A DNA stretch of 64,000 bases from TMP-86 sp044226865 (GTDB taxonomy: Bacteria; Pseudomonadota; Gammaproteobacteria; Steroidobacterales; Steroidobacteraceae). The notes beneath the pieces are model-generated. The model saw only the letters and a program-made list of their open reading frames with translations, was not told the origin of the DNA and made no database searches. Each line of letters begins with the position of its first letter. Position 1 is the stretch's first letter. Shown one piece after another: positions 1 to 8,729 of the stretch. The stretch covers positions 124,001-188,000 of the forward strand of contig JBGAGE010000004.1 in assembly GCA_044226865.1 (NCBI GenBank). The letters run 5' to 3'. The position numbers and the translations under genes are program-made.

Positions 1-2
1 CG

Positions 3-443
3 GTCGACCGAAGGAACTACCGCGGTAGGACGTGGGCGACGCGCGAGCACCTCTGGATCGACCGCGTGTGCTCGGCGTGGCTGATTCGCCGCTTCATCGA
101 TCCGAAGGCGAAGTTCGTCTGGATCAAGAAGGTTGCGCACTGCCCGAAGCGCGCGGTGGGTTTCGATTTCGATGGCGCCGAATTCACGCACGTGGGTGCA
201 CGGGTGACGTTCGAGGTGCTGCTCGCGAGTTTCGGCCTGGAAGGGGACGCAGGCCTGGTTGCACTCGGTGCGCTTGTGCATTACCTCGATGTCGGCGGTG
301 TCCCCGTGCCTGAAGCCGCGGGTCTCGCCGCCGTCGTGACCGGAGCCCGATCGCTGCATGCGGACGACGACGCCTTGCTCGACGCGGTGTCGCCGGTGCT
401 CGACAGCCTCCATGCAGCGTATGCGGGGAAGCCGCACGACTGA
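3..443 (+). CDS. chrB: ChrB-type chromate resistance protein, C-terminal part (5' end outside window)
   Basis: The reading frame is already open at the first bases of the window, so the N-terminus is missing. The visible 146 codons match the C-terminal ChrB domain: an RTWATREHLWIDR lead-in, then CSAWLIRRFID, then an acidic helical end with HADDDALLDAV. ChrB proteins accompany the chromate efflux pump ChrA and are described as chromate-responsive regulators or accessory resistance factors. A second ChrB-domain gene starts 40 bp downstream and chrA follows, so this is the head of a chromate operon. An internal ATG at 66 is unlikely to be the start because the conserved domain begins upstream of it. 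Confidence 0.8.
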   Translation, partial: VDRRNYRGRTWATREHLWIDRVCSAWLIRRFIDPKAKFVWIKKVAHCPKRAVGFDFDGAEFTHVGARVTFEVLLASFGLEGDAGLVALGALVHYLDVGGVPVPEAAGLAAVVTGARSLHADDDALLDAVSPVLDSLHAAYAGKPHD

Positions 444-482
444 TATGCGAACAGATGCACGACGCGAAGTATCAGGTGCCTC

Positions 483-941
483 ATGAAATGGGTCACCCGG
501 GAGCGCCCGAAAATAGACCGCCTGGCCTGCCCTTGGCTCATCCGTCGATTCATCGACGCCGATGCCGAAATACTTTATGTGCCGACGGCCGAAGTCCTGG
601 CAGTGGCGCGCGCCAAGGACGCAACGCCCTTCGACATCCCCGGCGTGGAACTGAGCCACGTAGGGCCGGAATGCAGCTTCGACGCGTTCCTGCGCAAGTA
701 TGGATTGTCTGAACCCGCGCTTGGAAAACTCGCGCTGATCGTCCGCGCTGCAGATACCGGCACCCTGGGCCGGTCTCCGGAAGCGGCGGGTCTCCTGGCC
801 ATCATGATCGGGCTCGGCCGCAACATCGCCGATGATCAGCGACTTCTCGAAGCAGCGTGCGTTGTCTACGACGCGCTGTATGCCTGGTGTCGCATGGGCG
901 AGGAGCGGCACGGCTGGCGACCCGAGACGATGCAGTCATGA
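483..941 (+). CDS. ChrB-domain protein, second copy (152 aa)
   Basis: A stand-alone ChrB domain opening with MKWVTRERPKIDRLACPW and continuing LIRRFIDADAEILYV. The middle carries a GVELSHVGPECSFD stretch and the end DDQRLLEAACVVYDALY. Full ChrB proteins are about twice this length, so this is the single-domain form. It resembles the preceding gene in motif order but is clearly diverged (ACPWLIRRF here, CSAWLIRRF there), so the pair is an old duplication or separate acquisition. It ends 22 bp before the ChrA start, which suggests cotranscription. Whether it regulates, chelates or assists ChrA cannot be told from sequence. Confidence 0.82.
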   Translation: MKWVTRERPKIDRLACPWLIRRFIDADAEILYVPTAEVLAVARAKDATPFDIPGVELSHVGPECSFDAFLRKYGLSEPALGKLALIVRAADTGTLGRSPEAAGLLAIMIGLGRNIADDQRLLEAACVVYDALYAWCRMGEERHGWRPETMQS

Positions 942-963
942 CCGCGCGACCGCGGAGATTTCC

Positions 964-2118
964 ATGAACCCATCGCACTCCGGTCGCATGGGAGAGATCA
1001 CGCGGTATTTCCTCCGCCTGGGGCTCATAGGATTCGGGGGTCCCGTTGCGCTGGTCGGGCAGATGGAACGGGAACTCGTCGCCGGGAGGCAATGGCTCAC
1101 GAAGGAGCAAATGCGCGAGGCGATTGCCATTTGCCAATCACTTCCGGGCCCCTTGGCGATTCAGGTGGGCATCTACGTCTCGCACTTGCGCGGTGGATTC
1201 TGGGGAGCCTGGGCAGGGGGTTGGGCCTTCATCCTGCCGAACTTCGTGATCGTGGCTATTCTCGGAGCGCTCTACGTGCACTTGGGTGACCTAAAACCGG
1301 TCATCGCCATTTTCTACGGTGTGAGCCCGGCCGTCATTGCGTTGATCCTCCATTCCTGTTACCGGTTGAGCAGGCTCGGCATGGAGGATCGCCTGCAGTG
1401 GGTGCTCGCGGCCTGCTGTTTCGTGGTGACAATCTGGCTCCAGGCCGAGGTTGCGTGGCTGTTCCTGGGGGCAGGCGCCATCGGGGCAATGTACTACGGC
1501 GGTCGATCGCCTCCCGGCGCCACGGCCACGCTCAGCATCGTGCCGTTGGCGGGCTCAGGGACGCAATGGCCGCTGCTCGGGAAGATTCTGGGGTTCTTCC
1601 TCAAAGCCGGCTCACTCACCTTCGGTAGTGGGCTCGTGATCGTACCGTTCCTCGAACAGGGCGTCGTGCGCGAGCACGGGTGGCTCGATGAACGCGCGTT
1701 CCTGATTGCCGTGGCCATCGGCATGATCAGCCCGGGGCCTGTCGTGATCACCGCCACCTTCGTCGGGTTCCTGGTTGCAGGCTTCTGGGGCGCGACTGCC
1801 GCCACCATTGGGATCTTCCTGCCGTCATTCATTTTCGTACTGGTCGCTGCTCCGCTGCTCGCGCGCCACCGAAGCAACCGCGCCGTGCAAGGCTTCGTCA
1901 AAGGTGCCTATGCCGCAGCTATTGGCACGATCCTGGGCGCAAGCGTCCTGCTCGGGCGCATCGCGATTGGCGACACCTTCACGGTCCTCGTGGCCGTCGC
2001 CTCGATCATCGTCTTGTTTCGCTGGAAGGTCAGCAATCCGCTGCTGATGTCGGTCACGGCCGCGCTGGGCTACGTGGCGTTTGTCTTCATTAATCCAACC
2101 TGGGTCTTGGTCCGATAG
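964..2118 (+). CDS. chrA: Chromate transporter ChrA (two-domain, long-chain CHR family)
   Basis: An inner-membrane CHR-family transporter of 384 residues, expected to export chromate. The N-terminal half has the family signature LRLGLIGFGGPVALVGQM followed by LPGPLAIQVGIYV. The C-terminal half repeats it with KAGSLTFGSGLVIVPFLEQGVV and ISPGPVVITATFVGFL, the two-domain layout of bacterial ChrA. About ten hydrophobic segments are visible. The ATG at 964 is preferred over an upstream in-frame codon because a GGAG sits at 955-958 and the protein then begins just before the conserved first helix. It follows two ChrB-domain genes in the same direction. Confidence 0.93.
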   Translation: MNPSHSGRMGEITRYFLRLGLIGFGGPVALVGQMERELVAGRQWLTKEQMREAIAICQSLPGPLAIQVGIYVSHLRGGFWGAWAGGWAFILPNFVIVAILGALYVHLGDLKPVIAIFYGVSPAVIALILHSCYRLSRLGMEDRLQWVLAACCFVVTIWLQAEVAWLFLGAGAIGAMYYGGRSPPGATATLSIVPLAGSGTQWPLLGKILGFFLKAGSLTFGSGLVIVPFLEQGVVREHGWLDERAFLIAVAIGMISPGPVVITATFVGFLVAGFWGATAATIGIFLPSFIFVLVAAPLLARHRSNRAVQGFVKGAYAAAIGTILGASVLLGRIAIGDTFTVLVAVASIIVLFRWKVSNPLLMSVTAALGYVAFVFINPTWVLVR

Positions 2119-2137
2119 GGCCTAAGGAGTACACATT

Positions 2138-2797
2138 ATGAATTATCTCAAGAGCGTCTCGGCATTTCTTACTTGCTTTGTGGTATTCGTCCCTGCCTGG
2201 GGCCAGAACGCCCCTCCGCCCACACAGACCTACAATTTCGAGTCGGACAAGCCGGGGGAGGCTCCCCATGAATTTTCGTTCGCGAGAACAGGTGGCGGTG
2301 CAGAAGGGCAGTGGGTGGTGCGATCCGATCCGGCGCTCTCGGGGAATCAAATTCTGGTCCAGGAGAGCGGCGACGCGACGGACTATCGGTTTCCGCTCGC
2401 GGTGGTCAAGGCGGGATCGTACAAGGACGTCACGCTGACCGTTCGCGCGCGACCGGTATCGGGCGATGTGGACCAGGGATTCGGTCTTGTCTGGCGCTAC
2501 CAGGACGCTGACAATTACTACGTCACGCGCTGCAATGCGGACGAGGACAACTGCACGATCTACCACACGGTTGCCGGCAATCGACGATCGTTCCAGAGCA
2601 AATCAGTCAAGGTGGCCAAGAGCACCTGGCACACGTTAAAGCTGGAAGCCTCCGGCAATCACTTCATCGTGTGGTTCGATGGCGTGAAGGTGCTGGCTGC
2701 GACCGACGACACGTTCAAGGCGGCCGGCCGGGTCGGCCTTTGGACGAAGGCCGATTCGGTGATCCAGTTCGACGATCTCACCGTGACGCCGCATTAG
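2138..2797 (+). CDS. Exported DUF1080-like (concanavalin-fold) protein
   Basis: A 219-residue protein with a clear signal peptide (hydrophobic residues 8-20, cleavage near PAWG-QN), so periplasmic or secreted. The mature part is beta-rich and resembles the DUF1080/laminin-G-like jelly-roll family, with DVDQGFGLVWRYQDADNYYV, a WHTLKLEASGNHFIVWFDG segment and a C-terminal GRVGLWTKADSVIQFDDL strand. Members of that fold often bind polysaccharides, but no catalytic residues are evident. It starts 19 bp after chrA, preceded by a CTAAGGAG Shine-Dalgarno at 2121-2128, and belongs to the same operon. Its role in oxyanion resistance is unknown. Confidence 0.75.
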   Translation: MNYLKSVSAFLTCFVVFVPAWGQNAPPPTQTYNFESDKPGEAPHEFSFARTGGGAEGQWVVRSDPALSGNQILVQESGDATDYRFPLAVVKAGSYKDVTLTVRARPVSGDVDQGFGLVWRYQDADNYYVTRCNADEDNCTIYHTVAGNRRSFQSKSVKVAKSTWHTLKLEASGNHFIVWFDGVKVLAATDDTFKAAGRVGLWTKADSVIQFDDLTVTPH

Positions 2798-2841
2798 ACG
2801 GAAGGCAGCCAATGCTTGCGGGTAAGGATCGTCGGGGGTCG

Positions 2842-3861
2842 ATGATGAACCGAAATCGACATGCGCACTTTGCGGCGGCGCTCCTGTCCGTCGTGATTGT
2901 GTTGTCAGCGTGCACACCGAAGACCGAGGAGGTGGTCATCTACACGTCAGTGGACCAAGTCTATTCAGAACCGATCTTCAAGGACTTCGAGCGGCAAAGC
3001 GGCATCACGGTTCGCGCCGTGTTCGACACGGAAGAGACCAAGAGTACGGGAGTGCTCAATCGCCTGGTCGCTGAAGGCCAGCACCCCCAGGCGGATGTGT
3101 TCTGGGCCAATGATCCAGCGCGGCCCCAGTTGCTCGTGAAACGTGGTCTGGTCGAGCCGTATCGCTCGCCTTCGGCCGCGGATATTCCCGCACCCTATCG
3201 CGACGGCGATGGCGCATGGACGTACATAGCGGCCCGTGCCCGGGTGCTACTGGTCAACAAGAATCGAGTGGCGCCGGGGGATTTACCCAGGTCAATACGT
3301 GATTTGGCCAACCCCCGCTGGAAGAATCAGGCTGCCATTGCGAATCCTCTGTTCGGGACGACGACTATGCACGTCGCCGCCCTTTTCACGGTGTGGGGAG
3401 ACGGTCGGGCGCGCGACTTTCTGGACGCGCTGAAGGCCAACGGCGTGCGCGTGGCCAGCTCGAACGGCGAGGTCAAGCGCCTAGTGGCGAGCGGCGAAGT
3501 CGCCTTCGGACTTGCCGATACGGATGACGCGCAGGAAGCGGTGCAGGCGGGCGACCCGGTGACGGTGGTGTATCCGGACCAGGAAGACGACGGCACGCTG
3601 CTGATGCCGACAGCCGTGATGCTCTTGCGCGGGGCGCCACACGGCGAACCGGGTCGGAAGCTCGTCGACTTTCTGCTGTCGGCCGATGTCGAGCGTCGAC
3701 TGGCCGAATCTGCCGCTCAGATGCCGCTGCGAGCGAGCGTACCCGTACCGCCCAGCCTCAAGCGGATCGGCGACATTCGACCGATGAGAGTTGACTACAG
3801 CAAGGTCGCCGACGACATGGAGCGTATCCAGCCATGGCTCCGGCAGTGGACGGGGCTTTGA
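2842..3861 (+). CDS. ABC transporter substrate-binding lipoprotein (FbpA-like family)
   Basis: A periplasmic solute-binding protein of the iron/thiamine/oxyanion type. The N-terminus is a lipoprotein signal with lipobox LSAC, followed by the family opening EEVVIYTSVDQVYSEPIF and PQADVFWANDPARPQLL. It pairs with the permease and ATPase that follow, overlapping the permease by 28 bp. The ferric FbpA hallmark, two adjacent tyrosines, is replaced by VAFGLADTDDAQEA, so ferric iron is not a safe call; an anion or another complex is possible. The 2842 ATG has a GGGGG upstream; an in-frame ATG at 2812 with its own GAAGG is the alternative start. Confidence 0.85.
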   Translation: MMNRNRHAHFAAALLSVVIVLSACTPKTEEVVIYTSVDQVYSEPIFKDFERQSGITVRAVFDTEETKSTGVLNRLVAEGQHPQADVFWANDPARPQLLVKRGLVEPYRSPSAADIPAPYRDGDGAWTYIAARARVLLVNKNRVAPGDLPRSIRDLANPRWKNQAAIANPLFGTTTMHVAALFTVWGDGRARDFLDALKANGVRVASSNGEVKRLVASGEVAFGLADTDDAQEAVQAGDPVTVVYPDQEDDGTLLMPTAVMLLRGAPHGEPGRKLVDFLLSADVERRLAESAAQMPLRASVPVPPSLKRIGDIRPMRVDYSKVADDMERIQPWLRQWTGL

Positions 3862-5423
3862 ATCGGCGGTGGCGCCTTTACCAGCAGCCGGTGGTCCTGG
3901 CGGTTACAGGCGCCTTGATCGTTACCGCGGCCGTGTTGCCCCTGCTACAACTGCTCGCCGATCTTCCGGCAGCGCTGCCTCTGGCGCACGACATACTCGG
4001 AAACGCGCGACCGTGGCTTCTCCTGCTTCGCTCCCTCGGGCTGTCCTGCGCCGTGGTTGCGACGGCGTTGGCTCTGGGGATCCCTTTCGGGGTCCTCATC
4101 GCCCGATTCGATGTGATGGGGAGACGTGCACTGTGGGTGCTGCAGGCGCTGCCGATGTTTCTGCCGCCTTTCGTTCTCGCGCTGGGCTGGTTTTACCTTT
4201 TTGGCCGCGGCGGCCTCATCGGCAATGGGCTCACGTCTCGGTTGCTCTTCGGCAACGCAGGCTACATCAGCGTGCTGGCCCTGGCATTCGCGCCGGTGGC
4301 CACCTCGCTGGTCGCGTTTGGCATACGGGGTGTCGATGCTTCGTTGGAGGATGCCGCACGGATGGTGGCGCGTCCCGGGAGGGTCGTCGCCCGCATCCTC
4401 GTTCCCGCCGCGCGGCCGGCGCTTACGCTGGCGGCCATTGTCATCTTCTCACTTGCGTTTTCCGAGCTCGGGGTAGCCATGTTCCTCCGGGTAGACGTCT
4501 TTCAGGCCATGGTGTTCGCTCGGCTTGGCGGCATCGATTTCGCGCCCGGCGAAGCGCTGGTCCTGCTGCTGCCTTTACTGCCACTCGCGGGTGGGCTCTT
4601 GCTGCTGGAGCGGCGATTTGGCGGCGGCTCCGATCTGGCTGTTGCCGGACTTCGCGGCGGGGCGCGCCCACCGATGCCACTGGGAATATGGCGTGTGCCT
4701 CTGTCGCTCGGTTGTTGGTTGCTTACGACCTTGTCGATGGCGCCCGTATTCGCGGTGGCCTATCGGGCCGCGCGCGCCATGAATGCCGCAACACTCTTGC
4801 CTTGGCTTGGAAAGGCGCCGATAACCAGCTTGTCAACCGCGGCTTGTGCCGGCGTCGTGGTCGCCGCCATCGGTCTGGTCGTAGGGCATTCCCTGGCGCG
4901 CCGCGGCCCGGGCTCGGCCGCGCTCGACGCTGCCGCGGTCCTGTCTTTCCTGATGCCCTCCGCGCTGCTCGGCATAGGGCTTGTCGGCGTCTGGAATCGA
5001 ACTGCAACGACATTCGTCTATGGAAGCGTGTCGATCCTGGTCATTGGCTACGTGGCGCGTTATGTAGTCGTCGGTATTCGGTGCGTTGCAGCCGAAGTAC
5101 TGCAGAGTCCTGCGAATCTTGAAGAGGCTGCAGCTGTCGCCGGCGCCCCCTATCTGCTGCGGCTATGGCGCATTGTCCTGCCGTTGGGCGCTCGCGCAAT
5201 TGCCTTCTCGTTCCTGATGGTGCTCGTGTTCTGTCTGCGCGACCTCGATACGCCGGTGATTTTTTATCCGGCCGGCTACGAACCGTTGACCGTGCGCCTG
5301 TTCACGTTGGAAGCGAACGGTCCGCAGGCAGTGATCGCGGCTCTCGCGTTGACACAGGTCGTCATGACTCTGCTCGCCCTGATGCTGGGATACCTGTGCA
5401 TCCCGAAGCGGAGGCGGATGTGA
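3834..5423 (+). CDS. ABC transporter permease, double-length (FbpB/ThiP type)
   Basis: A 529-residue inner-membrane permease with two fused BPD_transp_1 domains, about twelve hydrophobic segments in all. Each half carries an EAA-type loop for the ATPase: DAARMVARPGRVVARILVP in the first and EEAAAVAGAPYLLRLWRIVLP in the second. This single-chain layout is usual for iron(III), thiamine and phosphonate importers. The start lies inside the 3' end of the binding-protein gene and its stop overlaps the ATPase start (ATGTGA), so all three subunits are translationally coupled. Confidence 0.9.
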   Translation: MAPAVDGALNRRWRLYQQPVVLAVTGALIVTAAVLPLLQLLADLPAALPLAHDILGNARPWLLLLRSLGLSCAVVATALALGIPFGVLIARFDVMGRRALWVLQALPMFLPPFVLALGWFYLFGRGGLIGNGLTSRLLFGNAGYISVLALAFAPVATSLVAFGIRGVDASLEDAARMVARPGRVVARILVPAARPALTLAAIVIFSLAFSELGVAMFLRVDVFQAMVFARLGGIDFAPGEALVLLLPLLPLAGGLLLLERRFGGGSDLAVAGLRGGARPPMPLGIWRVPLSLGCWLLTTLSMAPVFAVAYRAARAMNAATLLPWLGKAPITSLSTAACAGVVVAAIGLVVGHSLARRGPGSAALDAAAVLSFLMPSALLGIGLVGVWNRTATTFVYGSVSILVIGYVARYVVVGIRCVAAEVLQSPANLEEAAAVAGAPYLLRLWRIVLPLGARAIAFSFLMVLVFCLRDLDTPVIFYPAGYEPLTVRLFTLEANGPQAVIAALALTQVVMTLLALMLGYLCIPKRRRM

Positions 5424-6190
5424 CCGAGGCAATAGCACTCGAAGGCGTGACGCTTCGTTACGGTGAGCGGACCGTACTGGACGACCTTTCGCTCGAGGTC
5501 AAGGCGGGCGAGGTCCTGGCGCTGCTGGGCCCCTCAGGCTGCGGCAAATCAAGCGTACTTAGGTTGGTGGCGGGCCTGCTCGCCCCGATGAAAGGTGTGG
5601 TTCGATTGGGCGGTGAGACCGTTAGCAACGATGGAACCGTCGTGCGGCCGCCGGAGGAACGCAACGTCGCCATTGTCTTTCAGGACCTGGCGCTATGGCC
5701 GCACCTCACTGTCAGCGGCAACCTCGACTTCGGCCTGCAGGCGAAGCGGGTCTCTGCCGACGAGCGTCGGCAGCGAACGCAGGCGGCGCTCGACCGTGTG
5801 GGGCTTGCTTCGAGGATGCGCAGCTACCCGGCAGAGCTATCCGGTGGCGAGCGGCAGCGTGTCGCAATTGCTCGGGCGCTGGTCCTTGAGCCACGCGCAG
5901 TGCTGCTGGACGAACCATTGTCCAATCTCGACGTCGGTTTGAAGAAGGATCTGTTGGCGACATTCCGGGACCTTCTTCGCGAGCGCGGTGTGACGACCCT
6001 TTTCGTTACGCATGATCTGCGCGAGGCAGCCGCGCTTGGCGATCGACTCGCGGTAGTGGAGCAAGGGCGAATAGCCCAGGCCGGCGATCTCGAGACGATG
6101 CTCTCTGCACCATCGACGTCCTTTATTCGGGGACTGGTGGATGATCTCGCCACTGGTCGTCCAGGCCCCAAAGCGGGGGTCGGGAGATAG
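5420..6190 (+). CDS. ABC transporter ATP-binding protein (FbpC/ThiQ-like)
   Basis: A 256-residue cytoplasmic ATPase with every working motif: Walker A GPSGCGKSS, Q-loop in VFQDLALWP, signature LSGGERQRVAIARAL, Walker B AVLLDEPLSNLD and H-loop FVTHDLREAAAL. It is shorter than typical FbpC and lacks an extended C-terminal regulatory domain. The GTG at 5420 is chosen because GGAGGCGG lies just upstream and it overlaps the permease stop; an upstream extension of the frame is antisense-like and has no ABC homology. Powers the importer encoded by the two preceding genes. Confidence 0.92.
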   Translation: MTEAIALEGVTLRYGERTVLDDLSLEVKAGEVLALLGPSGCGKSSVLRLVAGLLAPMKGVVRLGGETVSNDGTVVRPPEERNVAIVFQDLALWPHLTVSGNLDFGLQAKRVSADERRQRTQAALDRVGLASRMRSYPAELSGGERQRVAIARALVLEPRAVLLDEPLSNLDVGLKKDLLATFRDLLRERGVTTLFVTHDLREAAALGDRLAVVEQGRIAQAGDLETMLSAPSTSFIRGLVDDLATGRPGPKAGVGR

Positions 6191-6194
6191 CCGC

Positions 6195-6249
6195 ATGAGA
6201 TGGGTTACGCGAGAACGTCCGAAGATCGACCGGTTGGCTTGCCCATGGA
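6195..6249 (+). pseudogene. Orphan 5' fragment of a chrB-domain gene
   Basis: Four bases after the ATPase stop, a frame opens with MRWVTRERPKIDRLACPW, identical at 17 of 18 residues to the start of the ChrB-domain gene at 483. The resemblance ends abruptly at W, and the frame goes on for 61 unrelated residues. The nucleotides differ at many third positions, so this is not a recent copy of the 483 gene but the stump of another homologue. The following stretch to 6440 holds a second short coding-like remnant in another frame (LTNGKVLAYRSVWDAF at about 6331-6378, ending TGA at 6407) that I do not recognise. Confidence 0.6.
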
Positions 6250-6440
6250 TGTTCTGGCGACGGCGGCCGTCCTGGCGCGATATGGGTGTTCAAACGGTCG
6301 CGCTAGGACTTCACCGAGGCCGTGGAGTGCCTGACCAATGGCAAAGTCTTGGCATACAGATCTGTATGGGACGCGTTTCAACGCGCGCTGGCAGTCTTGG
6401 CGCAATGACATACAGCCTCGCCGCCAGAGCGTAGATCACT

Positions 6441-8687
6441 ATGGGACGATTGAAGGGGTTTCGAAAACTGTGGAACAGACTCGAGAAGGGTCATCGGACG
6501 CCCGATTGCTGTCGGTCCGCGTCGCGGCGACTATACTTGCCCCTGAGCGTCCTGGCTGGGAGTTTGATCTCGGCGATCGCCTATGCGGCCGACCCCAGAC
6601 CATCCGCCGAGCCCGCCCCGACTATGGACCAGGTGGTCGTCTCCGCCCGAAAGCTTAACGTCGAATCCAAGATCGATCGGAAGGTGTACACGGTGGCTGA
6701 GGATGCGCAGAGCGCCTTCGGCAGCGCGAGTGACATCCTGAGCGTGATCCCCTCCGTGGATGTGGACCTCGACGGCATGGTCTCGCTGCGGGGCGACAGC
6801 AATGTGCTGGTGCTGATCGATGGCAAACCCTCGACGAAGTTCCAGGGTGCAGCCGCTGGCGACAATCTGCAATCGCTCTCGGCCGCCGACATCGAGCGCG
6901 TCGAGGTCCTGACGACGCCGCCACCCGAATTCAAGGCCGAAGGAGCGGCGGGAGTCATCAATATCATCACCCGCAAGCGGCGGCCGAAAGGAGCCGCAGG
7001 CACGATCCAGGCGAGTGCCGGCAGCGGCGGACGGTACGTCGGTGCTGCGGCCTTGAGCTACGCAGGCCAGAAAGGTTCGGTGTCGATGAACGGGGGATTC
7101 CGTCAGGACTACCGCGACCGTCAAGTCGCTTCCGAGGTGGTTGGTCCGGACCCGGTCTCCGGGCAGGTACTCGATTCGCGCAGTGGGTTCCAAGAGCGCC
7201 TGCGCCGGCAAGTGCCCAGCCTGGGTGTTTCGGGCGAGTATGCGATCGACGACAAGAGCTCAGTCAATGGATCGGCCAGCTGGATGAGGCGAGGGGGCCT
7301 ACGGACCTATACGCAGAACAACAGCAGCAGCGACCCGACCGGGACCGTGGTGAGGTCGACCGGTCGACTCTCAAGCGGGCATGACCCGGAAGATGACTAT
7401 GATACGGCGCTCCGGTACACGAAGAAGCTTGCTCGCCCCGGCGAGTCCCTGGATATTGACCTCCATCGCTCGATCTCCCATCAGCACGAACACTACGACT
7501 ACACCAACGAGTCTTTCATCCCGCCGGCTCCGCTCGCGTTCAGCAACCTGGGTTTCACCGAAGACCACGGCATCGCCGAGGCTGGTGCGGACTACGTGCT
7601 GCCGATCGACAAGACGCGAACGCTGAAGCTGGGCTACTCGTTCGAACGGGACGACTACGGGTTCAGCAATGTCGGGGCGACCGTGGATCCTTCCACTGGC
7701 GTCCAGACCGTGGACCCCACCCTGACGAATGACTTCCAGTTCCACCAGGATATCCACGCCGGCTACGGGAGCTATCAGGCCGTCGTGGGGGCGTGGACCT
7801 GGCTTGGCGGCTTGCGTGCCGAGTGGACGACAAACGACGCCTTGCTCGTCACCAATGGCACGCGAACGCAGCAGCGCTACTTTGAGCTGTTCCCCAGCCT
7901 GCACGTCGATCACCCCGTCACCGACAATACGACGCTGACGTTCGGTGCGAGCCGGCGGATCACCCGACCGCAGCCGGACAACCTGAACCCTTATCTCGAC
8001 CACGAGTACACGCCGAACCTCAACGCCGGCAACCCGAACCTCCGGCCCCAGATCACGCAGTCCTTCGAAGTGGGCGGCGAATACGACCGGCACGGGGCCA
8101 CGTACCTGGTGACGGGTTACTTCCGTCGCAACAAGGACAGCGTGACGGACGTGATCCAATACCTTGGTAACGGCTTTTCCCTCGCGACGAAGGAGAACCT
8201 CCCGCGGAACGATTCTGCGGGGGCGGAATTCACCGCCGCAGGCCACCTCGGTTCAAGAATGAACTACACCATCAGCGGCAATGCCTTCTATAGCCAGATC
8301 GATGCGACGCAACTCGGCACGCCCGGGCTTCGGTCGACGACCGGCATCAACCTCAAGACCAAGCTCGATTTCCACCCGACCGCGAAAGATTCGGCACAGC
8401 TCACCTTCACGCGGACCGACAAGCGCCTGACTCCCCAGGGCATGGTAAGCGCCATCAACCTGGTCAATCTGGGCTACAAGCGGGCCATCACGTCGGATCT
8501 ATCGTTGGTCGCGACAGCGTCGGATCTTTTCAACGGGCAGCGGCTCATGCGCGTGGTGTCGGGTCCGGAGGTCAGCCAGACCTATCGCCGGACAGTCGCC
8601 GGCCGCATCGCCTACCTGGGATTCGTGTATGCCTTCGGCGGCAAGAGGGACAAGCAGCCGGGCTTCGAGTACGTGCAGGGCGAATAG
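6441..8687 (+). CDS. TonB-dependent outer-membrane receptor
   Basis: A 748-residue outer-membrane gated channel. A long basic leader precedes a signal peptide (SVLAGSLISAIAYA, cleavage near residue 49). The plug follows with MDQVVVSARKLNV as TonB-box region, VSLRGDSNVLVLIDGKPSTKF and GAAGVINIITRKRRP. The rest is a beta-barrel with alternating aromatic strands, ending in RIAYLGFVYAFGG and a short hydrophilic tail rather than a terminal Phe, as seen in the OMP_b-brl_3 receptor subgroup. It lies 250 bp after the ABC importer in the same direction and could supply the importer's substrate across the outer membrane; that link is inferred from position only. Confidence 0.87.
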   Translation: MGRLKGFRKLWNRLEKGHRTPDCCRSASRRLYLPLSVLAGSLISAIAYAADPRPSAEPAPTMDQVVVSARKLNVESKIDRKVYTVAEDAQSAFGSASDILSVIPSVDVDLDGMVSLRGDSNVLVLIDGKPSTKFQGAAAGDNLQSLSAADIERVEVLTTPPPEFKAEGAAGVINIITRKRRPKGAAGTIQASAGSGGRYVGAAALSYAGQKGSVSMNGGFRQDYRDRQVASEVVGPDPVSGQVLDSRSGFQERLRRQVPSLGVSGEYAIDDKSSVNGSASWMRRGGLRTYTQNNSSSDPTGTVVRSTGRLSSGHDPEDDYDTALRYTKKLARPGESLDIDLHRSISHQHEHYDYTNESFIPPAPLAFSNLGFTEDHGIAEAGADYVLPIDKTRTLKLGYSFERDDYGFSNVGATVDPSTGVQTVDPTLTNDFQFHQDIHAGYGSYQAVVGAWTWLGGLRAEWTTNDALLVTNGTRTQQRYFELFPSLHVDHPVTDNTTLTFGASRRITRPQPDNLNPYLDHEYTPNLNAGNPNLRPQITQSFEVGGEYDRHGATYLVTGYFRRNKDSVTDVIQYLGNGFSLATKENLPRNDSAGAEFTAAGHLGSRMNYTISGNAFYSQIDATQLGTPGLRSTTGINLKTKLDFHPTAKDSAQLTFTRTDKRLTPQGMVSAINLVNLGYKRAITSDLSLVATASDLFNGQRLMRVVSGPEVSQTYRRTVAGRIAYLGFVYAFGGKRDKQPGFEYVQGE

Positions 8688-8729
8688 CCGCACTCCACGG
8701 GCGCCGCAGTTTCGCGCGCGCCCTGGGAT

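Noticed and set aside
8699..8723. Hairpin between the TonB receptor and the DMT permease as a terminator
   Set aside because: The stem is only 6 bp (GGGCGC/GCGCCC) with a 13-base loop and no U-run, which is too weak to call.
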